Shown here one piece after another: positions 42,687 to 53,015 of a DNA stretch of 64,000 nucleotides. The position numbers and the translations under genes are program-made. The stretch's first letter is position 1. Each line of letters begins with the position of its first letter. The notes beneath the pieces are model-generated. The model ran no database searches. It was given only the letters and a program-made list of their open reading frames with translations, and was not told the origin of the DNA. This stretch comes from Schaalia canis. GTDB lineage: Bacteria; Actinomycetota; Actinomycetes; Actinomycetales; Actinomycetaceae. The stretch is taken from positions 186,001 through 250,000 of the forward strand of contig NZ_RQZF01000002.1 of NCBI RefSeq assembly GCF_003858455.1. Reading direction: 5' to 3'.

Positions 42687-44207
42687 ATGCGCTGGATTGA
42701 CCAGCTCCACGATATGTGGAACGCCAAACCCCTGGTGTTCCGCCTGGTAGGGCTCATTGTTACCCTGCTGACCTTCGGCATGACGGTTTCTGGAACCGTC
42801 ATGGTTGGGCTCTTACAGCGCCACCTCATTGAGCAGATCGACACTCAGCTCTTTTCCTCAGCCGAAGCTCTTGCCAACAGGACACACGACAAAAGCCTTG
42901 AAGACGCCCTCGGGGAATCTGACTCACCGACCTCCTACTACATTCGCTACAGGCGTGTCGGTGACGAGCAACCCCAAGAGTCGTACTTCGCCCTCACAAT
43001 TAAAGAATCCGGGCATCCTGAGATTCCCGAACTCATTGAATTAGACGATCGCCCGGCTTCCCAGGTGACTCCCACTCAGCCCGTCACTGTGTCCTCCTCT
43101 AAAGCGGGGGCCACGTGGCGGGCAATGGCCATCCCCATGGAAATTCGCAGCACAGACCACTTCGTTGGCGTGGTAACAATCGCATTGCCACTGACAAATG
43201 TGCAGCACACCATGCGTACCACCTCGGCATACTTCACCCTCGTGGGACTGGTCATCATCACAAGCGGCGGTTTACTCGGCCGCTACCTCGTCCGTCACGC
43301 ACTCACTGGCCTGCGCCACATTGAATCAACGGCCGGTAAGATCGCCGCCGGTGACCTCACGCAACGCATTGACCCCGAGCCGCCAACTACCGAGGTCGGC
43401 TCCCTCGGCCAGTCCCTTAACACCATGCTTTCGCAGGTGGAACAGTCTTTCGAGGCCCGCCAGGCTTCAGAACGTAAGATCCGTCGTTTCGTCTCAGATG
43501 CCTCCCATGAACTGCGCACTCCCCTGGCTGCGATTCGTGGATACTGTGAGCTGTACGCGCTAGGGGGCGTTCCAGAAGAACGCACCGCTGACGTCATGGG
43601 CAGGATTCAATCCGAGTCCACCCGCATGGGAAACCTCGTTGAGGACCTGCTCACGCTTGCCCGCCTCGACGAAGGTCGCCCCCTCGACTTCAGCGAACTC
43701 GACATGGTGGAAATGGCCGAGCACGCAGCCTTTGACTTGCGCGCACTTGACCCTGATCGTGCCGTGCTGGTTCGCGGACTTGGTAAACACCCATTGCCTC
43801 GTAAACTTCTCGTGATCGCTGATCGTGATCGCATCCAGCAGGTCTTCACGAATCTCATTGGCAATATCGTCCGCTACACGCCCGCAGGATCCCCCGTTGA
43901 GCTGGCCGTTGGCGTGCGTGACCGTGATGCGATTATCGAGTTCCGCGATCACGGCCCCGGCATTGCTGCGAAGGATCACGAACGTGTGTGGCAGCGTTTC
44001 TACCGCGCAGAGGACTCACGCGCGCGTTCCCTTGGCGGCTCAGGCCTGGGCCTGTCCATCGTTTCTGGCATCATGCATGCCCACCACGGCACAGCTACCC
44101 TCTCTCACACGAACGGTGGCGGCTTAACGGTTCGTATTGCTCTTCCTCTCGATCGTGAAGGTGATGACGATTCGTCATCATCGAAGAACGACAAAGCGAC
44201 GCACTAA
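42687..44207 (+). CDS. Sensor histidine kinase, partner of the OmpR-type regulator
   Basis: 506 aa. First membrane helix about 17-40, an extracytoplasmic sensor of ~135 residues, second helix about 178-200, HAMP domain, then the H box SDASHELRTPLAAIRGY with phosphorylated His. The catalytic domain has QVFTNLIGNIVRYTP (N box), FRDHGPGI (G1) and GGSGLGLSIV (G2). It begins 3 bases after the regulator stop. The C-terminal tail is Ser/Asp-rich. The sensor region has no recognised fold, so the signal is unknown. Confidence 0.94.
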   Translation: MRWIDQLHDMWNAKPLVFRLVGLIVTLLTFGMTVSGTVMVGLLQRHLIEQIDTQLFSSAEALANRTHDKSLEDALGESDSPTSYYIRYRRVGDEQPQESYFALTIKESGHPEIPELIELDDRPASQVTPTQPVTVSSSKAGATWRAMAIPMEIRSTDHFVGVVTIALPLTNVQHTMRTTSAYFTLVGLVIITSGGLLGRYLVRHALTGLRHIESTAGKIAAGDLTQRIDPEPPTTEVGSLGQSLNTMLSQVEQSFEARQASERKIRRFVSDASHELRTPLAAIRGYCELYALGGVPEERTADVMGRIQSESTRMGNLVEDLLTLARLDEGRPLDFSELDMVEMAEHAAFDLRALDPDRAVLVRGLGKHPLPRKLLVIADRDRIQQVFTNLIGNIVRYTPAGSPVELAVGVRDRDAIIEFRDHGPGIAAKDHERVWQRFYRAEDSRARSLGGSGLGLSIVSGIMHAHHGTATLSHTNGGGLTVRIALPLDREGDDDSSSSKNDKATH

Positions 44208-44294
44208 CGTGATTACCACCACCAGAAGTGGGGGAAACACGATACAAGCGCTAGCATTGCCCGGTAAGGTCTGACTATCAGGAGAAGTTGTCTC

Positions 44295-45290
44295 ATGGGT
44301 GCAGAAGCACCTCAGTGGCTTTTCAGTTCTTTTGTGGATGCCCTGCAAGAGATCGGTGCAACCGCGTCCAGAGCCGAATGTGAGGCTGAGGCGCGTGACC
44401 TCGTCGCACGCTGGTCAGCGCCCGAACGCACAGCCCACTCCTTTCGGCATCTCATCAACGTGCTGGCTCATATCGACGAGCTTTCTTCCAGCGTCCACGA
44501 TCCCGACGTGCTTCGTGTGGCCGCCTGGTATCACGGCGCTATCCTGGACCGCGCGCCCTGTAGTGCGCGTGATGAACTCGATCCTTCCGCTCCGGCCTCG
44601 AACTGCCCCGATCTGACGCGCGCTCGTCTTGAAGGGCTGGAGGTCAGCGAGGATGTCATCACCCGCGTCCTTGAGCTGATTCACAACATTGCCCGCCACG
44701 AGGCAGCGCGCGATGACATTGATGCGCAAGTTCTTGTTGATGCCGACCTTGCTCGCCTGGCTGATTCACCCCGTGATTTCAAGAAGTACTGCGAGAACCT
44801 CCGCGAGGAATACCACGCCATTGATGACCTGACCTATTACACGGCCAGGCGCAATGCCATTCGGCGCCTCCTGGCCCGTGAGACGGTCTACCACACCGCC
44901 GCCGCGCAGGAGTGGGAAGACACAGCTCGGGCGAATCTGGAAGTGGAACTACTGCGTCTCGAAGATCGCATCCGCGCCCTTAACCCCGATGCTGATCTCA
45001 ACGATACGGATGATGGGGATGAGCCTCTCATTCCCGCAACAAAGAAGGCCGCACCGATTGATGCCGGTGTCAAAAGTGATGACGAGGCTCTTCCCTGTGC
45101 GGACACGGTCATTATCAAACGCAAGCAGTTGAAGAAGAATCAGGCTACGCCAGCAGAGGAAGTGCCCACTACGACGGGTGTTCTTCCTGTACTGGCCCCT
45201 GTTGAGGACGAAGCGCTCCCGCCCGCGGCGGCCGATGACGACGATGCGTCCTCGTTGGAGACTGCTATTGATGCGTTGAACGTCCCATGA
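44295..45290 (+). CDS. HD-superfamily-like protein (COG4339-like), metal motif altered
   Basis: 331 aa. The N-terminal ~205 residues follow the pattern of predicted metal-dependent HD phosphohydrolases: FRHLINVLAHIDEL, DVLRVAAWYHGAILD, VLELIHNIARHE, VLVDADLARLADSP, REEYHAIDD and TVYHT. The usual His-Asp pair in the WYHD position reads YHG, so the defining Asp is absent and activity is doubtful. The C-terminal ~110 residues are acidic and low complexity. An AGGAG lies 11 bases before the ATG. Follows the kinase gene by 87 bases; cotranscription is possible. Confidence 0.75.
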   Translation: MGAEAPQWLFSSFVDALQEIGATASRAECEAEARDLVARWSAPERTAHSFRHLINVLAHIDELSSSVHDPDVLRVAAWYHGAILDRAPCSARDELDPSAPASNCPDLTRARLEGLEVSEDVITRVLELIHNIARHEAARDDIDAQVLVDADLARLADSPRDFKKYCENLREEYHAIDDLTYYTARRNAIRRLLARETVYHTAAAQEWEDTARANLEVELLRLEDRIRALNPDADLNDTDDGDEPLIPATKKAAPIDAGVKSDDEALPCADTVIIKRKQLKKNQATPAEEVPTTTGVLPVLAPVEDEALPPAAADDDDASSLETAIDALNVP

Positions 45291-45464
45291 GCATGACCTC
45301 GCGGCCCTTGTGTCCATTGTGGTGACTTATCCACAGGCTCTGAGGTGAAAATGGGTTATCCACACGACGGTGTGCGCGCTTTTTCGGCGTGCACACCGTT
45401 TTTCTAGCCTGGGAGTAACCGCCTGTCATTCAGGAACAGGCGCTCAGGAAAGGAAACCCTTCTT

Positions 45465-45758
45465 ATGGCCACCTACACCGTTGACTCCGAGCTCGTTGCC
45501 TCATCTGCTGCCCGGGTAGCCGCAAGCAGTGAGAACATTCGCGCCGAGGTTGCTGCCCTCATGGCTGACCTCATTAACCTGCAGAGCACCTGGGCTGGGG
45601 CCGCCTCGGCAAGTTTTGCCGACTGCGTGACCCAATGGCAGGCCACCCAAACCCAGGTGGAAAGCGCGTTGACCGCCATCGGCACACAGTTAGGGACGGC
45701 GGCTAGTGTCTACGCAGATGCTGAAGCCCAGAGCACCGCCTTGTTTGCTGGCCGCTGA
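45465..45758 (+). CDS. WXG100 (ESAT-6-like) protein
   Basis: 97 aa, helical hairpin with the central W-x-G turn in LQSTWAGAASASFADCV. Proteins of this type are dimeric and exported by type VII secretion. AGGAAAGGAAA precedes the ATG. There is no EccC/FtsK-type ATPase, second WXG100 gene or LXG toxin in the window, so it is an orphan copy relying on machinery elsewhere. The C-terminus lacks a clear YxxxD/E export signal: it ends SVYADAEAQSTALFAGR, where YADAE comes close to it. Confidence 0.85.
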   Translation: MATYTVDSELVASSAARVAASSENIRAEVAALMADLINLQSTWAGAASASFADCVTQWQATQTQVESALTAIGTQLGTAASVYADAEAQSTALFAGR

Positions 45759-45841
45759 AGCCTCGTAGCCGAAACTGCTCACTCCTCTGGCAGTGGGCGT
45801 CTGATGTCAGGCGTGTGACGTCGGGCGTGTAAATATAGGCG

Positions 45842-45909
45842 AGCGCCCTACCTGGCCTCACGGTGCTTTCAGTGCGAAAACACTCATTGAGGAGGCCCGG
45901 TAGGGCGCT
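45842..45909. terminator. Bidirectional hairpin between WXG100 gene and groEL
   Basis: 18-nt arms 45842-45859 and 45892-45909 pair with one mismatch across a 32-base loop. It lies between the two convergent stop codons. Confidence 0.7.
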
Positions 45910-45942
45910 TACGCTGAGATTTCTTAAGAAATCAGGGGGGTA

Positions 45943-47703
<1,761 letters not shown>

Positions 47704-47711
47704 TACCAAGT

Positions 47712-47738
47712 TTGGCACTCACCCCTTGCGAGTGCAAG
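47712..47738. promoter_or_regulatory. CIRCE operator 2 (HrcA site)
   Basis: TTGGCACTC-N9-GAGTGCAAG, one mismatch in the left arm and two in the right. The two operators are 35 bases apart centre to centre, so HrcA dimers could bind on nearly the same face and cooperate. Confidence 0.85.
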
Positions 47739-47797
47739 ACGAGGCGCGGCTCAATGCCCAAGACACCTCCACCACTACGGGTGGTTCTACCTTGACA

Positions 47798-47857
47798 TGT
47801 ACGGTTTAGCGTCGGATGTACGTGGTGTGCCGCGTACATCCGACGCTAAACCGTACA
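47798..47857. repeat. 60-bp palindrome, family copy 2
   Basis: Perfect 25-bp arms (47798-47822 and 47833-47857) around TGGTGTGCCG. It is related to the palindrome at 33676-33731: 23 of 28 bases match in the left half, and bases that differ are mostly matched by complementary changes in the other arm. It lies between the groEL operators and the LytR_C gene. The rest of 47858-47943 contains no gene. Confidence 0.85.
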
Positions 47858-47943
47858 TTCAGCATTAACCCGTACACATCCCCAGGACATAGCCAAAGGG
47901 CACAGTCAAAGCCCACAGCCGAAAGAGCCATCTGGATACAACA

Positions 47944-47977
47944 CTGGGGGGCGCGTCCTTGTGGACGCGCCCCCCAG
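47944..47977 (-). terminator. Terminator of the LytR_C gene
   Basis: 15-bp perfect GC stem (47944-47958 with 47963-47977), loop TTGT, 27 bases beyond the stop codon on the minus strand. Confidence 0.8.
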
Positions 47978-48003
47978 CATCAGGCAGTTGAAGTGCTCAG
48001 GTG

Positions 48004-48621
48004 TTATCGCAGCAGGACAACAACGTCAGCATTACCCAGGTCGGTGGTGTTCACAGCAACCGCGTCGATGCCCAGGATTCGGGCAATTTCACGGGCAGTA
48101 GCCTCCACCTGGGGGCTCTCGTAGTACACGGTGGATACTTGGCTTTCCCATCCGTCAGCATTTGCTGCGGTTGTACCGGGGAAGCCGGCCTCATTCAGAG
48201 TACCCGCTTTCGAGGCCGCCAAGCCCTGAGTGCCCGTGCCATTAAGAACGGTAATGGCAATATTGCGGTTGATCTGAGCGGCCTGCGATTGAGGCTCTGA
48301 CTGCGCAGTGTCAGGCTGCGGTGCAGGAGCAGGTTCAGGTTCGGGGGCAGGCTCAGACTGAGGCGCCTCAACCATAGCATCCGATTGGGGTTGAGACTGT
48401 GCGTGGTCAGGCACAGTAGGCGAACCTGACTGCACGGTGACCGAACTCGAATTGGTCAACACCTGGCTTGCGCCCCAGCCAAGCACTGGAACGGCCAACA
48501 GGATCACCAGGAAAGGAATGACGTTCTTCCAGCGTGAGGGCTGGGGGCGGTGCATTCCTACCGGCATATCCTCGCCAGCAAGATCAAATTCATCTTTGGG
48601 GTACTGAGAACTCACACTCAC
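48004..48621 (-). CDS. Membrane-anchored LytR_C-domain protein
   Basis: 205 aa. A cytosolic N-terminal ~32 residues is followed by one membrane helix (about 34-52, NVIPFLVILLAVPVLGWGAS), a Gln/Pro/Glu-rich spacer with PEPEPAPAPQP, and a C-terminal LytR_C domain (about 118-205) beginning IAITVLNGTGTQGLAASKA. LytR_C domains occur alone or at the end of LytR-CpsA-Psr enzymes that attach polymers to peptidoglycan; the catalytic LCP domain is absent. Probably a wall-associated accessory protein. Monocistronic. Confidence 0.85.
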   Translation of the reverse strand: MSVSSQYPKDEFDLAGEDMPVGMHRPQPSRWKNVIPFLVILLAVPVLGWGASQVLTNSSSVTVQSGSPTVPDHAQSQPQSDAMVEAPQSEPAPEPEPAPAPQPDTAQSEPQSQAAQINRNIAITVLNGTGTQGLAASKAGTLNEAGFPGTTAANADGWESQVSTVYYESPQVEATAREIARILGIDAVAVNTTDLGNADVVVLLR

Positions 48622-48736
48622 AGACTAGCGGCACATTGGCCAAATCTCGATGTTTACTTCCGAGCGTTGACAAAAAACACATACCAAAACCTGTTGTTCT
48701 GCCCTGCATGACACCGCTGCCCCTACACTGAAGAGC

Positions 48737-49423
48737 GTGACATCATCAACGACACCTCGCCCGTTGTCCGAGATCATCGACCCCGGCTGGGCTCACGCAC
48801 TAGCCCCCGTTGAGGAGCGTATCCACGAACTCGGCAACATGTTGCGAGCCGAAACGGCGGCCGGACGCGGCTACCTGCCCGCGGGCACCGATGTCCTGCG
48901 CGCCTTCACCTACCCCCTTGATCAGGTCAAAGTGTTGATCGTCGGCCAGGACCCCTACCCCACTCCCGGGCATGCGATGGGATTGTCGTTTTCGGTGGCA
49001 CCCGGGGTTGCTCCGCCGCGTTCCCTGGTCAATATCTTCACTGAACTCAGCGCTGATCTGCAGATTCCTCGCCCCACTTCAGGTGACCTGTCCCCCTGGG
49101 CGCGTGAGGGAGTGTGCCTCCTCAACCGCGTGTTGACCGTCCAGCCTGGCGAGGCCGGTTCCCACCGTGGCCGCGGCTGGGAGGACGTGACCGCCTGCGC
49201 AATTGACGCCCTCGTTTCACGAGGCACCCCGCTGGTGGCCATTTTGTGGGGCCGTGACGCTCAGAACCTCGCCCCCCGACTGGGCTCCACTCCGGTAATT
49301 GCCTCGCCTCATCCTTCACCTCTGTCGGCAAGCCGAGGCTTCTTCGGGTCGCGGCCTTTCAGCCGAGCCAACGCGCTCCTAGCTGAGATGGGCGCTTCAC
49401 CTGTGAACTGGGCCTTGCCCTAG
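48737..49423 (+). CDS. ung: Uracil-DNA glycosylase, family 1
   Basis: 228 aa. It removes uracil from DNA. Water-activating loop [17 protein letters not shown] with the catalytic Asp, then LLNRVLTV, the uracil-binding region [15 protein letters not shown], and the Leu/His loop [21 protein letters not shown] with the catalytic His. The start is GTG at 48737. It stands alone, divergent from the LytR_C gene. Confidence 0.96.
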   Translation: MTSSTTPRPLSEIIDPGWAHALAPVEERIHELGNMLRAETAAGRGYLPAGTDVLRAFTYPLDQVKVLIVGQDPYPTPGHAMGLSFSVAPGVAPPRSLVNIFTELSADLQIPRPTSGDLSPWAREGVCLLNRVLTVQPGEAGSHRGRGWEDVTACAIDALVSRGTPLVAILWGRDAQNLAPRLGSTPVIASPHPSPLSASRGFFGSRPFSRANALLAEMGASPVNWALP

Positions 49424-49510
49424 CCAGCAAAGGGACCCCTCCTGATCCCCTCCCCTGACAGGTAGTCTGTGACCCTGGCAGGGGAACTATCAGGCTCAGG
49501 AGAGGCCCGC

Positions 49511-49936
49511 TCAGGCCTCGACAAGAACGGTGAAGGGCCCGTCATTGACGAGTTCCACCTGCATCATCGCCCCAAAACGGCCGGTTGCCACCTCAATGCC
49601 ACGATCCCGTAGACCCTCGACAACAGCGTTAAAAAGAGGTTCCGCCTCGGGGCCAGCAGCCGCATGAGACCACGAGGGCCGACGCCCCTTGCGCGTATCC
49701 CCGTACAGGGTGAACTGGGAGATCATCAACACTGGCGCCCCCGTGTCCAGCACGGATTCTTCATCGTTGAGGATACGCAGCTCAGCAATCTTGCGAACGA
49801 GGGTTTTCACCTGCTCAGCACCGTCGCCCTTGGCCACGCCCAGCAGGACAACTAAACCGGGCCGGTCGATCGCTCCGACAATCTCATCATCAACGCGGAC
49901 AAAACCCCGCGTTGCTCGCTGAATAACGGCGCGCAT
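49511..49936 (-). CDS. dtd: D-aminoacyl-tRNA deacylase
   Basis: 141 aa, normal length. It hydrolyses D-aminoacyl-tRNA. Motifs are [16 protein letters not shown] at the start, the active site [17 protein letters not shown], and NDGPFTV where the family has NDGPVT, so the Gly-Pro cis motif is kept. It follows the ygfZ-like gene after an 18-base gap and probably belongs to the same operon (FABP-like, ygfZ, dtd). Confidence 0.95.
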   Translation of the reverse strand: MRAVIQRATRGFVRVDDEIVGAIDRPGLVVLLGVAKGDGAEQVKTLVRKIAELRILNDEESVLDTGAPVLMISQFTLYGDTRKGRRPSWSHAAAGPEAEPLFNAVVEGLRDRGIEVATGRFGAMMQVELVNDGPFTVLVEA

Positions 49937-49953
49937 GCGCCACCCCTTTCCTT

Positions 49954-51135
49954 CTAACGCGGAGACAATCCGCCCGAGGAGGACCCGCGCATATCCGGCC
50001 GACGCAGCTCTGAACGCGCCAGGCCCGCACCTGGGCGCTCGTCAGGCGAGGCATCTGCCTTACCTTCTGGAGGCACAATCACCTCTTGAGCGGCGGCGAC
50101 TCCCTCAAGGTCAAAAACCTCATCAACGGGAACATTCCGCGCCACGACGGCCAAAGCGATCGGCCCTTCATCCGCGTGGCGCGCCACCGAGGTCACCACT
50201 CCCACTTGACGGGCACCACGCATCATCGGCGTTCCAACGGCAGGCAGCTCTCCTCGGGAGCCATCCAATTGCAACGCCACCAAACGACGAGGCGGCCGCC
50301 CGAGATTAAGTACGCGCGCTACTGATTCTTGCCCGCGGTAGCAGCCCTTGCTGATGTGAACGGCCGTGCGCAGCCAGTCAAGCTCTGCTGGAATCGTTCG
50401 CTCATCCGTTTCGTAGCCGTGGCGAGGGCGCCATGCGGCAATGCGTACGGCCTCCCACGCGTTCAAGCCTGCCGCGCGGTGCCCCGGCGTGGCTAGCCAG
50501 GCTTGCACAGCCGCAGCGAGTGACTCTTCGGGCAGCATGTGCAATTGGGCGCGACGGTGACGGCCAGGGTGATTGCCTTGGAAGTACGCGGTGCCGCCCT
50601 CGACGACGCCAGGCCAGGGGTCATCCCAGCAGGCCAGGGCGCCTTCCACGGCGGGCGGCTCCTTTCCGGCACGAGTAACCGTTCCAAGGACACGCAGGTC
50701 AGGGCGAAGCGCAACCTCGACCCGCAGGGCAAAACGCATGGAGTCCAGCCACTGCGCGAGGGCTTCAGCGTCAGCGCCCTCAACAATCAGGAAGGTCGTC
50801 TGTCCATCATCAACAACGGCCGCCGCGTATTCGACATGCCCCTGGGGATCAAGAATGAGCAGTTCACGCGAATCCCCCGGCCCCATACCCGTGACGATCT
50901 GCGAGGCCAGGGACGTCAGCCAGGTTTGGCGGTCAACGCCGCTGACGGCGACGATCCCCAGGTCGGAACGGTCAACGAGGCCCTCGCCCGCCTCCAGCGC
51001 CCATTGTTCGCCAGCGGGATCTCCATAATGCAGGGGGATGGGGGGAACGCTCAGTGAGGTGGCCAGATCCGTTGCCGGAGTCAGTTGGTCGCTCAGCACG
51101 GCCCCTGGCAGGGAGGCAAAAGGAGAGGGCTTCAT
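49954..51135 (-). CDS. ygfZ: YgfZ/GcvT-domain folate-binding protein
   Basis: 393 aa, GcvT-like fold. The diagnostic YgfZ motif K-G-C-Y-x-G-Q-E appears as [16 protein letters not shown]. It supports repair or maturation of certain iron-sulfur enzymes using tetrahydrofolate. The C-terminal ~40 residues are a disordered basic/Pro-rich tail. It begins 3 bases after the FABP-like gene stop (GAGTGACCGATG), so translation is coupled. Confidence 0.92.
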   Translation of the reverse strand: MKPSPFASLPGAVLSDQLTPATDLATSLSVPPIPLHYGDPAGEQWALEAGEGLVDRSDLGIVAVSGVDRQTWLTSLASQIVTGMGPGDSRELLILDPQGHVEYAAAVVDDGQTTFLIVEGADAEALAQWLDSMRFALRVEVALRPDLRVLGTVTRAGKEPPAVEGALACWDDPWPGVVEGGTAYFQGNHPGRHRRAQLHMLPEESLAAAVQAWLATPGHRAAGLNAWEAVRIAAWRPRHGYETDERTIPAELDWLRTAVHISKGCYRGQESVARVLNLGRPPRRLVALQLDGSRGELPAVGTPMMRGARQVGVVTSVARHADEGPIALAVVARNVPVDEVFDLEGVAAAQEVIVPPEGKADASPDERPGAGLARSELRRPDMRGSSSGGLSPR

Positions 51136-51138
51136 CGG

Positions 51139-51759
51139 TCACTCGTTCTCTGTCGAAGCGGGAGAGGCGTCAGTGTCGTTCTCAACGCGAGCGAGACGCC
51201 CAGAGATATCAACGGCGGTTTCTTGGCCTTCCAGAGTGTGCTCCTGGGTCCACATCATTTCGCCACCGACCAGGCCATACATGCGGCCTTGATGTTCAAT
51301 CGGCTGGGCGTGGGAATCACGGGCAATGGCATCTGAGATCATCTGGACTCGAGGCCCCATGCTCACTCCTGCCCACAGCACGGCCAGGCCGTTTGTGGTG
51401 GCAGCGGAAGCCATGAGTTCTCGGGGCTCATACTCGCCTGGCGGGGGGAGTTCCCCTGAGCCGGGCAGGAGGCGCAGGTACATGGTTTCTTCACGCAGCA
51501 ACTCACCGGCAGTGAGTGCAGCAAGCCCTTGGAAGGAGTCCAGCATGGGGTCCATCTCGGCGCCATCGGTGGTGGTTGCTGCGTAGATGCTGGTGGTCAT
51601 ACGCATCTGTGTGTCGCAGATTTCAGCGCGAATTTCCTCAATGACGGGACGATCGGGTGCTTCGCCTTCTTGGCTGAGCATGCCCCAGCCTTGCCAGGTG
51701 CCGAGCATCCAGGCGATGGGGGCCAGTTCGACGGGAAGGTTGTCGGGAATAACAATCAT
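51139..51759 (-). CDS. FABP/nitrobindin-like protein (DUF1794)
   Basis: 206 aa, predicted beta barrel. It begins with LAPIAWMLGTWQGWG, the G-x-W-x-G motif of nitrobindin-type proteins. ISDAIARDSHAQPIEHQGRMYGLVGGEMMW is the C-terminal part of the barrel in which nitrobindins carry a haem-ligand His. The ~30-residue acidic tail is variable. Actinobacterial homologues are annotated as FABP family or peroxynitrite isomerase; haem binding is unproven here. First gene of the FABP-ygfZ-dtd set. Confidence 0.85.
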   Translation of the reverse strand: MIVIPDNLPVELAPIAWMLGTWQGWGMLSQEGEAPDRPVIEEIRAEICDTQMRMTTSIYAATTTDGAEMDPMLDSFQGLAALTAGELLREETMYLRLLPGSGELPPPGEYEPRELMASAATTNGLAVLWAGVSMGPRVQMISDAIARDSHAQPIEHQGRMYGLVGGEMMWTQEHTLEGQETAVDISGRLARVENDTDASPASTENE

Positions 51760-51796
51760 GGCTCATAGCCTAAGCCGTCGAGCCTGTTTCTGGGGA

Positions 51797-52798
51797 TTAT
51801 GCCCCGCCCACTCGGATGATCGTGTAGATGACAACACCGGAAATCAGGAACTTCACGGAGCCTCGGCCAATGGCGGCGCGGGCACCTCGCTCAGCCTGAT
51901 GCTCCCCCATGAGGGCATCAACAACGATGACAATGAGCGCCACCAGCGTTCCGGCCAGTATGCCCAGCAGCACGACAGCACCTGATTCACCGATGAGTTT
52001 GGCTGTCCACGGCAAGATGAGGTCCCCCAAGGGAACACCCTGACCGGCCGAAAGAAGGATGACGGATCCGCCGATACCCCCAAGGATGCCGCTTGCGAAA
52101 GCCCCGAGAGATTGGGCTCCCCAGGTGTCACCCACCTGGTTTCCAATCACAACGACCGCCACCAGAATGGCGGCGATGGGCAGGAGTAGCCGCCAGCCGT
52201 CCTGCGAGGCGAGTGCCACCCAGGTGGCCCCACCAATGGCGACCAACAAGGCGCTCACTGAAGCTGCAAGGGAGGCAGTGGTTGAGGAGTGAACCCACAT
52301 GGCGCGTTTGAGGGCCTCACTTTCTTCCTCACTCAGGGGGTGGGTATCAGCGATTGCAGCGTGATTGCGGGGTGTGGGTGCCATCCACACTTCAACCCCC
52401 ATGAGGAGGACCAAGGAGAGCCCCGCAACGAAGAAAACGACGGATTGGTCACCAACGAGGGCGACCGCGCTTGCGGAAACAATCCCCGCAGCCCCCACCA
52501 CGATCTGGCTGGGTAATGCCAGGGGAATGTCAACCAGTTTGCCCCATCCCACTGCGATAGCGAGCGCCCCAAGACTGGTAGCGAGGACGGTTGGCCACAC
52601 CAATGAGGCAAGCCCCACGGGGATTGCAATGACAAGGGAGAGAAGGGCAACGGTTGCTGCTGAAATCCATTTGCTCATTCCCTCAAAGCGATTGCCTCCA
52701 GAGGGCGCCTGCGCCTGCGGTGCGCGAGTGGTGGGAACGTCGGGGCGCGCGTGCAGATCGCGGCGACTCGGCAGGTGCGACATATCCATAGGCAACAT
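51797..52798 (-). CDS. Polytopic membrane protein, unknown function
   Basis: About 333 aa. A basic, Pro/Ala-rich cytosolic N-terminus (~50 residues) precedes about eight membrane helices, in two blocks separated by a charged loop (HPLSEEESEALKRAMWVHSS). No family motif is recognised. The start is uncertain: ATG 52798 is chosen, but 52852 and internal ATGs (52789, 52783) are possible and none has a good ribosome site. Upstream on the same strand lies a multi-stem structured element that could be its leader. Confidence 0.65.
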   Translation of the reverse strand: MLPMDMSHLPSRRDLHARPDVPTTRAPQAQAPSGGNRFEGMSKWISAATVALLSLVIAIPVGLASLVWPTVLATSLGALAIAVGWGKLVDIPLALPSQIVVGAAGIVSASAVALVGDQSVVFFVAGLSLVLLMGVEVWMAPTPRNHAAIADTHPLSEEESEALKRAMWVHSSTTASLAASVSALLVAIGGATWVALASQDGWRLLLPIAAILVAVVVIGNQVGDTWGAQSLGAFASGILGGIGGSVILLSAGQGVPLGDLILPWTAKLIGESGAVVLLGILAGTLVALIVIVVDALMGEHQAERGARAAIGRGSVKFLISGVVIYTIIRVGGA

Positions 52799-52862
52799 AG
52801 TCCCATACTTTCGGCCCTTTTTAAGCCACGTTTCGACGTGAGGCGCATGCACGCGTATGCTT

Positions 52863-52954
52863 AAAGGGACGCCGGGTCGCTAAGCCCCGGGCTCCAAACT
52901 CTGCCGCTACGAGCGGCCTTCGCGCCGACAGGCGCTTTCGGCTCGGCGTCCTTT
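52863..52954. ncRNA. Candidate structured RNA (four-stem junction)
   Basis: An 11-bp closing stem (52864-52874 with 52944-52954, one G-T) encloses three small hairpins: AGCC/GGCT (52883-52893), GCCGCT/AGCGGC (52903-52917) and GCGCC/GGCGC (52922-52935). Strand is undecided; on the minus strand it is the leader of the membrane-protein gene at 51797. No known riboswitch class was recognised. It is much more elaborate than the simple terminators elsewhere in the window. Confidence 0.55.
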
Positions 52955-53015
52955 ATCTCCCTCGCACACCCGTCTGCGGGTGACAGTGCCCGCAGACGCC
53001 CGTATGAATGGTCTT

